From Microbacterium candidum (lineage in GTDB: Bacteria > Actinomycetota > Actinomycetes > Actinomycetales > Microbacteriaceae), in assembly GCF_030315975.1 (NCBI RefSeq), contig NZ_JASXSZ010000004.1:124001-188000 (forward strand): DNA of 64,000 bases, written 5' to 3'. Both the position numbers and the translations under genes were made by a program. Each line of letters starts with the position of its first letter. Position 1 is the first letter of the stretch. The notes under the pieces are model-generated. The model was not told where the DNA came from. It was given only the letters and a program-made list of their open reading frames with translations, and searched no databases. Below, in pieces: positions 54,056 through 61,884 of the stretch.

Positions 54056-55277
54056 CGCGGTCGCGACGCGTCGTCGCGCACGCTCGTTCGGATCGTTCAC
54101 GCGCACGCGCGTCGAGCGCATCCTCCAGATCGCGATCGCCTTCGGCTGCATCGCGCTGGGGTCGCAGGCGTTCTTCGCGGCGCTCGGTGTCGCCGAGGAG
54201 GGTGCGCGGTGGCACATCCCGCTGACGGCTGCGACCTTCGCCAGCCTCCTCGCGGCGATCGTCGCCGCGCTCGCCGGGCGTGCGGTGCGCGTGTTCACCG
54301 GACTGTTCCCCGTCGTCTACGTCGCAGTGCTCGTGCTGTGGCCGTTCGCGGCCGGCGGTTCGCATCCGGAGCCGACGGGACCTTCCCCGTGGATCTTCTA
54401 CCTCATCAACGTCGCGACGGTCGTGACGATCCTCGCCTACCCGCTCTGGCTGCAGATCGTCGCGACGGTCCTCATCCCGCTCCTCTACGGATTCGTGCGG
54501 CTGCTGCAGACCGGCTTCGGGCAGGACTTCCTGATCTACGTGATCCTGGACGTGTCCTTCGCCCTCATCCTCGGCGGCATCCTCGTCGCCCTGGGCTGGG
54601 TGTTCCGGGCGGTGGCGGACGATGTGGATGCGGCCCGCGCCCGCGCCGTCGAGTCCTACGCCGCGGCCGCAGCGACCGATGCGACGGAGCAGGAGCGCGT
54701 GTCGGTCGCGGCCCTGATGCACGACAGCGTCCTGGCCGCGCTCCTCGCGATCTCCCGCGCGACCTCCGCCCGTGAGCAGGCGCTGGCGGTCGCCATGGCG
54801 CGGGAGGCGCTCACGCGGCTCGCGAACGCCGAGCGCGACGCGGAGATCGGCAGTGACGCCCCCATCCCGATGGAGGCGTTCGCGGATGCGGTGGAGAACG
54901 CGGGACTGGAGTTCGGGGTCGCGCCGCCGACGAGAAGGCACATCGCCGAGGATGCCGGCACGATCCCGGAGAGCGTGGCGCGCGCCCTCGTGCTCGCCGC
55001 CACGCAGGCGATCGCCAACTCCATCCAGCACGCGGACGGCCATGGGCTCCACCTCGAGGTCGATGTATCGCGTGCGTCGCCTCGCGTCACGGTGCTGATC
55101 GCGGACACCGGGCCCGGATTCGATGCGGATGCAGTGCCCGACGACCGGCTCGGGATCCGCGCCTCCATCAACGCCCGCGTCGCGGCCGTCGGCGGGCGCA
55201 CGCGCATCCAGAGCGGCTCGGACGGCACGCGCGTCGTCCTCGAGTGGGACATGCAGCCGGGAGGTGAGCAGGCGTGA
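54045..55277 (+). CDS. Sensor histidine kinase
   Basis: A 410-residue kinase with four to six membrane segments (about residues 25-190) and short loops, so it probably senses a membrane-associated signal. The dimerisation helix carries the phosphoaccepting His226 in ALMHDSVLAALLAI (HisKA_3-like). The ATP-binding domain has the N-box QAIANSIQHAD (Asn325), G-box DTGPGFD (Asp354) and RLGIRASI. It overlaps the response regulator upstream and the membrane protein downstream (GTGA). Confidence 0.9.
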   Translation: MTADAVATRRRARSFGSFTRTRVERILQIAIAFGCIALGSQAFFAALGVAEEGARWHIPLTAATFASLLAAIVAALAGRAVRVFTGLFPVVYVAVLVLWPFAAGGSHPEPTGPSPWIFYLINVATVVTILAYPLWLQIVATVLIPLLYGFVRLLQTGFGQDFLIYVILDVSFALILGGILVALGWVFRAVADDVDAARARAVESYAAAAATDATEQERVSVAALMHDSVLAALLAISRATSAREQALAVAMAREALTRLANAERDAEIGSDAPIPMEAFADAVENAGLEFGVAPPTRRHIAEDAGTIPESVARALVLAATQAIANSIQHADGHGLHLEVDVSRASPRVTVLIADTGPGFDADAVPDDRLGIRASINARVAAVGGRTRIQSGSDGTRVVLEWDMQPGGEQA

Positions 55278-56329
55278 ACTTCAGCGTCCGGCACGTCCTC
55301 ATCGGTCTTGCCGTCGCCTTCACGGCGTACCTGTCCGCACGCGGACTGTGGTGGGCCCCCGGATCCGTGGACCACCCGATCGGGATGGTCGCCTCCCTCA
55401 TCGCGTACCTCGTGACGACCTGGCTGTGCCTCCTCGTCGAACCGCGGGGGCGCCCGCAGACGAGGGACGATGTGCCTCTGACGGCGGGGTCGCGGGGGCC
55501 GGTCCCTCTGCCGACGTGGGCCGCGGGGCTCGCGGTCGTGCTCGCCGCGTACCTGCCGACGGCCCTCACCCTGTCGGCAGGCGCCGCCTCCACCCATGCC
55601 CCGTACGTGACGTGGTACGTCGGAGGAATCGGCGCGCTCATGACGATCGTGATGGTCCGCCGTCGTACATGGTGGGCATGGGCGGGCACCGCCGTGCTCG
55701 CCGTCGTGTCCTCCGTGTGGCTCGGGCCGAAGGACGCTCTCGCCCTCGGGCTCGTCGGCTCGGTCGTGTGGGTCGGTGTCGCGCAGCTGCTGATGCGCTC
55801 CTTCGATCGCGCGGCCCGCGACACCACTCAGCTCCAGGAGCTGCAGGCCGCCGCGTCGTCCTGGCAGGCCGCGCAGGCCGGCCGCCGGCGGGAACGCCGG
55901 GTGCAGGTCCAGCGCGCGCTCACGATCGCGGGGCCGGTGCTCACGAGGGCCATCGAGGTCGGCGGGGCATTCGGGGCGGAGGATCGCGCCGAGGCGGCGA
56001 TCGCCGAGGGTCGCCTGCGCGACGAGCTGCGCGGCGGACGCCTGCTCGATGATGCGGTCCGCAGCGCCCTTGACGGCGCCAGGCGGCGGGGCGCTGTCGT
56101 CACCGTCTACGACGAGGGCGGGCTCGACGACCTGTCGGAGTCCGCGCTCGCGATCGTGCGACGCCAGCTCGCGGATGCCGTCGGCAGTGCTCAGTCGGGG
56201 CGTCTGTTCGTGCGCACGTCCGCAGACACGCAGATCGCGGTCACCGTCGTCGGCAGGTCCGCCGGAGAGGGCGGCCACGGCGAGGAGGAGACCGTCGACC
56301 TGTGGCGCGAGATCGCCCGGCCGTTCTGA
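55274..56329 (+). CDS. Membrane protein of the two-component operon, kinase-like architecture without kinase motifs
   Basis: A 351-residue protein that I do not recognise by family. It has about five hydrophobic segments between residues 8 and 170, a coiled-coil-like Gln/Arg-rich helix (about 180-215), and a soluble C-terminal region of about 130 residues. The arrangement mimics the adjacent sensor kinase, but no H-box, N-box or G-box is visible. The start (GTG) overlaps the kinase stop. Translational coupling suggests it works with the kinase as an accessory sensor or a decoy subunit. No enzymatic function is proposed. Confidence 0.75.
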   Translation: MNFSVRHVLIGLAVAFTAYLSARGLWWAPGSVDHPIGMVASLIAYLVTTWLCLLVEPRGRPQTRDDVPLTAGSRGPVPLPTWAAGLAVVLAAYLPTALTLSAGAASTHAPYVTWYVGGIGALMTIVMVRRRTWWAWAGTAVLAVVSSVWLGPKDALALGLVGSVVWVGVAQLLMRSFDRAARDTTQLQELQAAASSWQAAQAGRRRERRVQVQRALTIAGPVLTRAIEVGGAFGAEDRAEAAIAEGRLRDELRGGRLLDDAVRSALDGARRRGAVVTVYDEGGLDDLSESALAIVRRQLADAVGSAQSGRLFVRTSADTQIAVTVVGRSAGEGGHGEEETVDLWREIARPF

Positions 56330-56443
56330 CGCGATCGCGCGCCGTCCGACGCGGGCGACCACGAGGTCCGACGCACGGTAGGGCGAATCACGATCCGGCG
56401 CACAGCATGCGCCCCGGTCCCCGAGCCCGTCGAGGGGGAGAAG

Positions 56444-56478
56444 AGGCGAGGGGCGGCGAAGCCGCCCGCCCCTCGCCT
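56444..56478. terminator. GC-rich hairpin after the two-component operon
   Basis: AGGCGAGGGGCGG pairs with CCGCCCCTCGCCT-type sequence around a short GAAGC loop, about 115 nt after the last gene of the operon. Confidence 0.65.
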
Positions 56479-56481
56479 TGC

Positions 56482-56572
56482 GCAGACGGTTACCCGAAAA
56501 CCGTCTGCAAGGGGCCGAATCCTGTGCTCGTCAAACCCTGTCCGAGCAGGTCGGCCGAACGCGAAAGCGTTC
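56482..56572. ncRNA. Run of three contiguous hairpins, candidate structured RNA
   Basis: The first stem is a perfect 10-bp GCAGACGGTT/AACCGTCTGC (56482-56508). The second is GGCCGA...TCGGCC (56513-56556), extended by CCTG-CTCG/CGAGCAGG with a 2-nt bulge. The third is a perfect GAACGC-GAAA-GCGTTC with a GNRA tetraloop (56557-56572). Stems two and three abut without a gap. The GNRA loop exists only in the plus-strand reading. No known RNA family is recognised, and it may simply be a compound terminator. Confidence 0.35.
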
Positions 56573-56641
56573 CAGCTCCACTATTCTGACAAACACGCCA
56601 GCCCGGCGTCTGTAGGTATTTTGGGGGACAAATATTCGGGC

Positions 56642-56866
56642 TCAGCGGGCCCAGAGATTCCAGCCGCGTTCGCGCTGCAACGGTGCCCGGAGTCCGCGCG
56701 TCGAAAGGTCCCACGCGGTGCGCCGGGGGGCGTTGCCGGCGACGGCGTCTTCGGTCTCCGTCGAATACGCCTCGCTGACGACGGCGATGAGGGCGGCGAG
56801 CTCTTCGTCGCTCGGCCGGCCGTGGAGCACGTCGATGCCCAGCGGCTTGTCATCCCCCCCGGTCAT
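56642..56866 (-). CDS. accE: Acyl-CoA carboxylase epsilon subunit
   Basis: A 74-residue protein with the short-chain AccE pattern: an N-terminal segment, then [17 protein letters not shown] and a Trp-containing C-terminal tail (GWNLWAR). In actinobacteria the epsilon subunit binds the beta subunit and stimulates the holo-carboxylase. The start overlaps the beta-subunit stop by four bases (ATGA). This tight linkage is the main support for so small a protein. Confidence 0.88.
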   Translation of the reverse strand: MTGGDDKPLGIDVLHGRPSDEELAALIAVVSEAYSTETEDAVAGNAPRRTAWDLSTRGLRAPLQRERGWNLWAR

Positions 56867-58452
56867 AGCGGGATGTTACCGTGCTTCTTCGCGGGCAGGC
56901 TGGCGCGCTTCCCGCGAAGGGCGCGCAGCGCCTTGGCGATCGAGACGCGCGTGTGCGCGGGCTCGATGATGCCGTCGAGCTCGCCGCGCTCGGCCGCGAG
57001 GAACGGGGATGCCACGTTGTACGTGTACTCGTTCGCCAGCCGCGTGCGCACGGCGGCGATGTCCTCGCCCGCCTCCTCGGCGCGCTTGAGCTCGCCGCGG
57101 TAGAGGATGTTGACGGCGCCCTGCCCGCCCATCACCGCGATCTCCGCGGTCGGCCACGCGAGGTTGACGTCGGCGCCGAGCTGCTTCGAGCCCATGACGA
57201 TGTACGCGCCGCCGTAGGCCTTGCGGAGGATGACGGTCACGAGCGGCACGGTCGCCTCCGCGTACGCGTACAGCAGCTTCGCGCCGCGGCGGATGACGCC
57301 GGTCCACTCCTGGTCGGTGCCGGGGAGGTAGCCCGGGACGTCCACGAGGGTCACGATCGGGACCGAGAACGCGTCGCAGAACCGCACGAAGCGGCTCGCC
57401 TTCTCGCCGGCCTCGATGTTCAGCGTGCCGGCCATCTGCGACGGCTGGTTGGCGATGATGCCCACGGTCCGGCCCTCGATGCGCCCGAAGCCGATGACGA
57501 TGTTCGGGGCGAACAGCGGCTGCACCTCGAGGAAGTCGCCCGCATCCACGATGTGCGCGATCACCTGGTGCATGTCGTACGGCTGGTTGGGCGAGTCGGG
57601 GATGACGGTGTTCAGGAACTGGTCGGCATCCGTCGTCTCCCACTCGAAGTCCGACTCGTAATAGGGGAGCTCGGCCATGTTGTTGTCCGGCAGGAAGCCG
57701 AGGAGGCTGCGGACGTAGTCGATCGCGTCGTCCTCGTCATCGGCCAGGTAGTGCGCGACGCCCGAGCGGGTGTTGTGCGTGTGCGCGCCGCCCAGCTCTT
57801 CCATCCCGACGTCCTCGCCGGTGACGGTCTTGATGACGTCGGGGCCGGTGACGAACATCTGGCTCGTCTTGTCGACCATGACGACGAAGTCGGTGAGGGC
57901 GGGGGAGTACACGGCGCCGCCGGCTGCCGGGCCCATGATGATCGAGATCTGCGGGATGACGCCGGAGGCCGCGGTGTTCAGGCGGAAGATCTCGCCGTAC
58001 TTGCCGAGCGCGACCACACCCTCCTGGATGCGGGCGCCACCGGAGTCCAGCATGCCGATGCAGGGCATGCCGTTGCGCATCGCGAACTCCATGACCTTGA
58101 TGATCTTGTCGCCGGCCACCTCCCCGAGCGATCCGCCGAAGGTCGAGAAGTCCTGTGCGTACACCGCGACGGTGCGTCCGTTGATCGTGCCGATGCCCGT
58201 GACGACGGAGTCGCCGTACGGTCGCGACCGGTCCATGCCGAACGCCGTCGTGCGGTGGCGCACGTACTCGTCGAGCTCCGTGAAGGACCCGCGGTCCACG
58301 AGCAGCTCGATGCGCTCGCGGGCGGTCAGCTTGCCCTTCGCATGCTGCTTCTCGAGGGCGTTCTTCTCGGGATGGACGACGGCTTCCTGAAAGCGCTGAC
58401 GCAGGTCGGCGATCTTGCCGGCGGTCGTCGAGAGGTCGAGCTGATCGGTCAC
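56863..58452 (-). CDS. accD5: Acyl-CoA carboxylase beta subunit (carboxyltransferase)
   Basis: Transfers carboxyl from biotin to acetyl- or propionyl-CoA. The 529-residue length and two crotonase-like halves fit AccD5/Pcc[17 protein letters not shown] and [16 protein letters not shown] form the acyl-CoA site, and [24 protein letters not shown] and [10 protein letters not shown] form the biotin site. The family's usual Asp at the specificity position cannot be judged without an alignment, so acetyl versus propionyl preference is open. The GTG start is 6 nt after a TAGTGT hexamer. Confidence 0.96.
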   Translation of the reverse strand: MTDQLDLSTTAGKIADLRQRFQEAVVHPEKNALEKQHAKGKLTARERIELLVDRGSFTELDEYVRHRTTAFGMDRSRPYGDSVVTGIGTINGRTVAVYAQDFSTFGGSLGEVAGDKIIKVMEFAMRNGMPCIGMLDSGGARIQEGVVALGKYGEIFRLNTAASGVIPQISIIMGPAAGGAVYSPALTDFVVMVDKTSQMFVTGPDVIKTVTGEDVGMEELGGAHTHNTRSGVAHYLADDEDDAIDYVRSLLGFLPDNNMAELPYYESDFEWETTDADQFLNTVIPDSPNQPYDMHQVIAHIVDAGDFLEVQPLFAPNIVIGFGRIEGRTVGIIANQPSQMAGTLNIEAGEKASRFVRFCDAFSVPIVTLVDVPGYLPGTDQEWTGVIRRGAKLLYAYAEATVPLVTVILRKAYGGAYIVMGSKQLGADVNLAWPTAEIAVMGGQGAVNILYRGELKRAEEAGEDIAAVRTRLANEYTYNVASPFLAAERGELDGIIEPAHTRVSIAKALRALRGKRASLPAKKHGNIPL

Positions 58453-58458
58453 CGTTCC

Positions 58459-58464
58459 ACACTA
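58459..58464 (-). promoter_or_regulatory. -10 TAGTGT of the carboxylase beta gene, leaderless type
   Basis: TAGTGT on the minus strand ends 6 nt before the GTG at 58452. Confidence 0.55.
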
Positions 58465-58539
58465 GCGAGCGGCGCCCCGCGACGGTTGGAGGGTGCACAC
58501 AAGGCCTCGCGTCGTCCACTGTGCGCAGTCTCCTGGGGC

Positions 58540-58545
58540 TATCGT
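58540..58545 (+). promoter_or_regulatory. -10 TATCGT of birA, leaderless type
   Basis: TATCGT ends 6 nt before the ATG at 58552. Confidence 0.5.
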
Positions 58546-58551
58546 GGCGAC

Positions 58552-59337
58552 ATGGAGGATCTTCCCCGTTCGCGCGCTGCATCCACCCGCCTCGACGTCG
58601 TCGCCCAGACGGGCTCTACGAACGCCGATCTCGTCGCCGCGGTGGTCGCCCATCCGACCGCCTGGCCGCACATGTCCGTCCTCGTCACGGACGATCAGCG
58701 GTCGGGCCGCGGCCGGCTCGACCGAACGTGGGTGACGCCGCCCGGCGCGGCCCTCGCCGTCTCGGTGCTCCTCGACGTCTCCCGGATCCCGCTGTCCTCG
58801 CGCGGATGGGTGCCGCTCGTCGCCGGAGCGGCCATGGCGCGCGCCGTCGGCGCGATGCTGACCGGCACGACGCACACCGCAGGCTTGAAATGGCCGAACG
58901 ACGTGCTCGTCGACGGCGCGAAGATCTGCGGCATCCTCGCCGAGGGCGTTCCCGGAAGCGGCGACCTGGTGGTGGTGGGCTCGGGCGTGAACACGCACAT
59001 GACGAGCGACGACCTCCCCGTCCGCACGGCGACGTCGTTCGCAGCGCTCGGGGTCGCGGTCGACGAGGACGCACTCCTGTCCACCTACCTCCACGCGCTG
59101 TCGGAGCAGATCGCTGCACTCACCGAAGCGCGCGGGGATGCGGTCGCGGCCGGGCTCCGCGGCGAGGTCGAAGTCCTCTGCGTCACACTCGGCCGCGAGG
59201 TGCGCGTGCTCCTGCCCGACGGGTCGGAGGTGCGGGGCATCGCCCGCCGGCTCGCGGGCGACGGATCTCTCGTGATCGAGCCCCTCGTCGGACAGGAGAT
59301 GGTCATCGCCGCGGGGGACATCGTCCACCTGCGCTGA
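58552..59337 (+). CDS. birA: Biotin-[acetyl-CoA-carboxylase] ligase
   Basis: Activates biotin with ATP and attaches it to the lysine of the carboxylase alpha subunit (49.5 kb). The 261-residue enzyme has TGSTNADLV, the biotinoyl-AMP loop SGRGRLDRTWVTP, LKWPNDVLVDGAKICGILAE and a C-terminal SH3-like domain ending in IVHLR. It lacks the N-terminal HTH of E. coli BirA, so it is a monofunctional ligase and not a biotin repressor. It is divergent from the beta-subunit gene. Confidence 0.95.
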   Translation: MEDLPRSRAASTRLDVVAQTGSTNADLVAAVVAHPTAWPHMSVLVTDDQRSGRGRLDRTWVTPPGAALAVSVLLDVSRIPLSSRGWVPLVAGAAMARAVGAMLTGTTHTAGLKWPNDVLVDGAKICGILAEGVPGSGDLVVVGSGVNTHMTSDDLPVRTATSFAALGVAVDEDALLSTYLHALSEQIAALTEARGDAVAAGLRGEVEVLCVTLGREVRVLLPDGSEVRGIARRLAGDGSLVIEPLVGQEMVIAAGDIVHLR

Positions 59338-59357
59338 TCACGCGTATTGTGTGATCC
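59335..59357. terminator. Weak hairpin after birA
   Basis: GATCAC and GTGATC form a 6-bp stem over a ~9-nt loop, immediately after the birA stop. Confidence 0.3.
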
Positions 59358-59393
59358 CGCCTCCGGATGCCCGGTGGCGCACGTGCCCGGTGT

Positions 59394-59399
59394 CATGAT
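59394..59399 (+). promoter_or_regulatory. -10-like CATGAT upstream of the PH-domain gene
   Basis: CATGAT ends 6 nt before the GTG at 59406. The first base departs from TANNNT. Confidence 0.35.
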
Positions 59400-59405
59400 G
59401 GTGAC

Positions 59406-59978
59406 GTGACGCAGGGGAGCATCGGGGGGCGCCCGCTGACACCGGCGCCGGGGATCCCGACGCCGGAGCTCCGCGTCGCCCGTTTCCGCGGTCATGCCCG
59501 TCGGCTCACGTGGTGCGCGCTCGTGCTGATCGTGACGGCGGGTGCGGTCGGCTACTTCTACGGGAACCTCCGCACGCCGTTCACGAACTGGATGCTGCTG
59601 GCCGCAGGCGGCGCCATCGTGCTGCTGCTCGTCATCCTGCCGTTCCTGTCGTGGTGGGGGCGGGTCTACACGATCACCACACGTCGCGTCATCGTGCGAG
59701 GCGGTTTCGGCGGCCACCCGCGCGAGTTCATGCACGTGCAGGGCTACACGATCCAGATGCGCCGCGGCCCGCTGCAGCGGATGTGGGGCGCCGGCACCCT
59801 CACCCTGCGCAACGGCATCGACGAACCGCTGCGGCTCGTCGACATCCCGAGCGTCGTGCTCGTCCATGAGGTCCTCGTCGACCAGGTCGAGGTGAGCCAG
59901 ATCCTCGCGCACCGCGAGCTCCCGCTGCCCGGGATGAACACCGCCGACATCCCCCCCCGCCCGCCGCGCCCGGTGTAG
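59406..59978 (+). CDS. Bacterial PH-domain membrane protein
   Basis: A 190-residue protein with a ~45-residue cytosolic N-terminus and two adjacent membrane segments (about 48-65 and 73-95). A soluble bPH2-type domain follows: YTITTRRVIVRGGFGG, then HVQGYTIQMRRGPLQR and a GTLTLRNG strand. This is the domain of YdbT/YdbS-like and mycobacterial Rv3278c-like proteins, whose role is unknown. Its position between birA and purK is the same as I recall in mycobacteria. The C-terminus is Pro-rich. Confidence 0.85.
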   Translation: MTQGSIGGRPLTPAPGIPTPELRVARFRGHARRLTWCALVLIVTAGAVGYFYGNLRTPFTNWMLLAAGGAIVLLLVILPFLSWWGRVYTITTRRVIVRGGFGGHPREFMHVQGYTIQMRRGPLQRMWGAGTLTLRNGIDEPLRLVDIPSVVLVHEVLVDQVEVSQILAHRELPLPGMNTADIPPRPPRPV

Positions 59979-60002
59979 TCCGTCTGGGACGGCGCCCGAC
60001 TG

Positions 60003-60026
60003 GCGCGCCCGCTGTCGCGGGTGCGC
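60003..60026. terminator. Hairpin between the PH-domain gene and purK
   Basis: GCGC-CCCGC and GCGGG-GCGC form a two-part stem around TGTC with single unpaired bases on each side. It lies 25 nt after the PH-domain gene. Confidence 0.45.
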
Positions 60027-60053
60027 GAGAATAGCGGGGTCGAGAGGAGCGGG

Positions 60054-61172
60054 ATGGCCCTGCGAGTCGGAGTGGTCGGCGGCGGACAGCTGGCGCGGAT
60101 GATGATCGCCCCGGCGGTCGAACTCGGGGTCGAGCTGCGCGTGCTCGCCGAAGAGGAGGGGATGTCCGCATCCCTTGCGGCATCCGCGGTGGGCGACTAC
60201 CGCGATGCGGAGACCATCCTCGCGTTCGCCCGCGACGTGGATGTCGTGACGTTCGACCACGAGCACGTCCCGCAGGACGTGCTGCACGCGCTCGTCGACG
60301 CGGGCGTCGCCGTGCACCCCGGCCCCGACGCGCTCCAGTACGCGCAGGACAAGCTCGCGATGCGCGCCAAGCTCGACGAACTCGGGATGCCGCAGCCGGA
60401 CTGGGCGTCGGTCTCCGACGAGGCATCCCTGCAGGCGTTCATCGACGACCACGGTGGGCGGGCGGTCGTGAAGACCCCGCGCGGCGGCTACGACGGCAAG
60501 GGCGTGCGCGTCGTCTCGGCAGCGTCCGAGGCCGCGGACTGGCTCGCCGACGGCGGACCGCTCCTCGCGGAGCAGCTCGTCGACTTCACGCGCGAGCTCG
60601 CTCAGCAGGTCGCCCGCCGCCCGTCGGGCGACGTCGTCGCCTACCCGGTCGTCGAGACCGTGCAGCGCGACGGAGTGTGCGCCGAGGTCATCGCACCCGC
60701 CCCGCACGCCCCCGAGCGCCTCGCCGAGATCGCCGCGCAGGTCGGCGTCGCGATCGCAGAGGGGCTCGGCGTCACCGGGATGCTCGCCGTCGAGCTCTTC
60801 GAGACGACCGACCAGCGCATCCTCGTCAACGAGCTCGCGATGCGCCCGCACAACTCGGGGCACTGGACGCAGGACGGCGCGTGGACGAGCCAGTTCGAGC
60901 AGCACCTGCGGGCCGTCCTCGATCTGCCCCTCGGCGATCCCTCGCCGCGTGCGGCGTGGTCGGTGATGGTGAACATCCTCGGGGGCCCCGCATCCGACTC
61001 CCTCGACGCGCGGTTCGCGGCGGCGATGGCCGACCACCCGGACGCGAAGATCCACACGTACGGGAAGGCGCCCCGGCCCGGCCGCAAGGTCGGACACGTG
61101 AACGTCACGGGGGACGACCTGGATGACGTGACCTACGACGCCCGTTCGGCGGCATCCCACTTCCTCGACTGA
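60054..61172 (+). CDS. purK: N5-carboxyaminoimidazole ribonucleotide synthase
   Basis: PurK converts AIR, ATP and bicarbonate to N5-CAIR in purine synthesis. The 372-residue ATP-grasp enzyme starts RVGVVGGGQLARMMIAPA and has DHEHVPQDVL, VVKTPRGGYDGKGVRVV (ATP-binding loop), and NELAMRPHNSGHWT. The ATG at 60054 has GAGAGGAG about 5 nt upstream and is preferred over an upstream in-frame start. The product is rearranged by PurE, encoded next. Confidence 0.95.
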   Translation: MALRVGVVGGGQLARMMIAPAVELGVELRVLAEEEGMSASLAASAVGDYRDAETILAFARDVDVVTFDHEHVPQDVLHALVDAGVAVHPGPDALQYAQDKLAMRAKLDELGMPQPDWASVSDEASLQAFIDDHGGRAVVKTPRGGYDGKGVRVVSAASEAADWLADGGPLLAEQLVDFTRELAQQVARRPSGDVVAYPVVETVQRDGVCAEVIAPAPHAPERLAEIAAQVGVAIAEGLGVTGMLAVELFETTDQRILVNELAMRPHNSGHWTQDGAWTSQFEQHLRAVLDLPLGDPSPRAAWSVMVNILGGPASDSLDARFAAAMADHPDAKIHTYGKAPRPGRKVGHVNVTGDDLDDVTYDARSAASHFLD

Positions 61173-61182
61173 CCGGCACAGG

Positions 61183-61233
61183 GCCCGAACCCGTCGAGGT
61201 CCCGAGCCTGTCGAGGGGTCGTACCGTCCGGTC
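61183..61233. repeat. Copies of the dispersed CCCGAGCCTGTCGAGG repeat
   Basis: CCCGAACCCGTCGAGGTCCC and CCCGAGCCTGTCGAGGGG lie head-to-tail after purK, with a further CCCCGAGC a few bases on. A related copy lies at 56418-56434. Such short repeats often mark gene ends in Microbacteriaceae. Confidence 0.6.
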
Positions 61234-61356
61234 CCCGAGCTTGGGCCCACGTGCCCGGAGGCTCCGTGCGGCGCGCCAGCGCCGTGTGGAGTGGGCGTGG
61301 GGAGCGAGGGGCCGACCCGGGTCGCGCCGTTGCGCGGAACTCGCAGGCAAGCGGCC

Positions 61357-61362
61357 TAGCCT
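61357..61362 (+). promoter_or_regulatory. -10 TAGCCT of purE, leaderless type
   Basis: TAGCCT ends 6 nt before the GTG at 61369, so purE need not depend on read-through from purK. Confidence 0.6.
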
Positions 61363-61368
61363 GGAACG

Positions 61369-61884
61369 GTGACCGAGCCGCTGCATTCGTCCACGTCCCC
61401 CCTCGTCGGCGTCGTGATGGGTTCCGACTCCGACTGGCGCGTGATGGGCGACGCCTCCGCCGTGCTGTCCGAGTTCGGCATCGCGCACGAGGTCGAGGTC
61501 GTCTCGGCCCACCGCACACCGGACAAGCTCGTCCGATACGGGCGCGAAGCGCGCGCCCGCGGCCTCAAGGTGATCATCGCGGGAGCCGGCGGCGCCGCGC
61601 ACCTGCCGGGCATGCTGGCATCCGTCACGGCGCTCCCGGTCGTCGGGGTGCCCGTCCCGCTCGCGCTCCTGGACGGCATGGACTCGCTCCTGTCCATCGT
61701 GCAGATGCCTGCCGGCATCCCGGTCGCGACCGTCTCGATCGGCGGGGCGAAGAACGCAGGACTGCTCGCCGCGCGCATCATCGGGACGGAGGATCCGGCG
61801 GTCGCCGACGCCGTCGAGAAGTACGCGCGCGACCTCGAGGCGCAGGTCGAGGAGAAGAACCTCCGGCTGAAGGCGTCGCTATGA
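61369..61884 (+). CDS. purE: 5-(carboxyamino)imidazole ribonucleotide mutase
   Basis: Converts N5-CAIR to CAIR. The 171-residue class I PurE has [26 protein letters not shown] (catalytic His), [14 protein letters not shown] and PVVGVPVP. It lies 196 nt after purK, with repeats between them, and is followed by the LCP gene with an ATGA overlap. Confidence 0.96.
   Translation: MTEPLHSSTSPLVGVVMGSDSDWRVMGDASAVLSEFGIAHEVEVVSAHRTPDKLVRYGREARARGLKVIIAGAGGAAHLPGMLASVTALPVVGVPVPLALLDGMDSLLSIVQMPAGIPVATVSIGGAKNAGLLAARIIGTEDPAVADAVEKYARDLEAQVEEKNLRLKASL

Larger units (their letters stand above)
56330..56641. other. 312-nt intergenic region packed with hairpins
   Basis: No credible gene is seen between the two-component operon (+) and the epsilon-subunit gene (-). 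The stretch holds a copy of the CCCGAGCCCGTCGAGG repeat (56418-56434), a GC-rich terminator stem (56444-56478), and three further hairpins in a row (56482-56572). Nearer the carboxylase side there is a short ACGCC-AGCCC-GGCGT stem (56595-56609) followed, on the minus strand, by a T-rich stretch. The last stem is a plausible terminator for the carboxylase genes. Confidence 0.7.

Noticed and set aside
51395..54298. A 967-codon minus-strand open frame containing maf
   Set aside because: Only the last 212 residues (51395-52033) are Maf-like. The upstream part is antisense to the methyltransferase and response regulator.
56595..56640. Plus-strand promoter guess around CTGACA and TATTTT near the epsilon-subunit gene
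   Set aside because: The spacing of -35 to -10 is wrong and no plus-strand gene follows.
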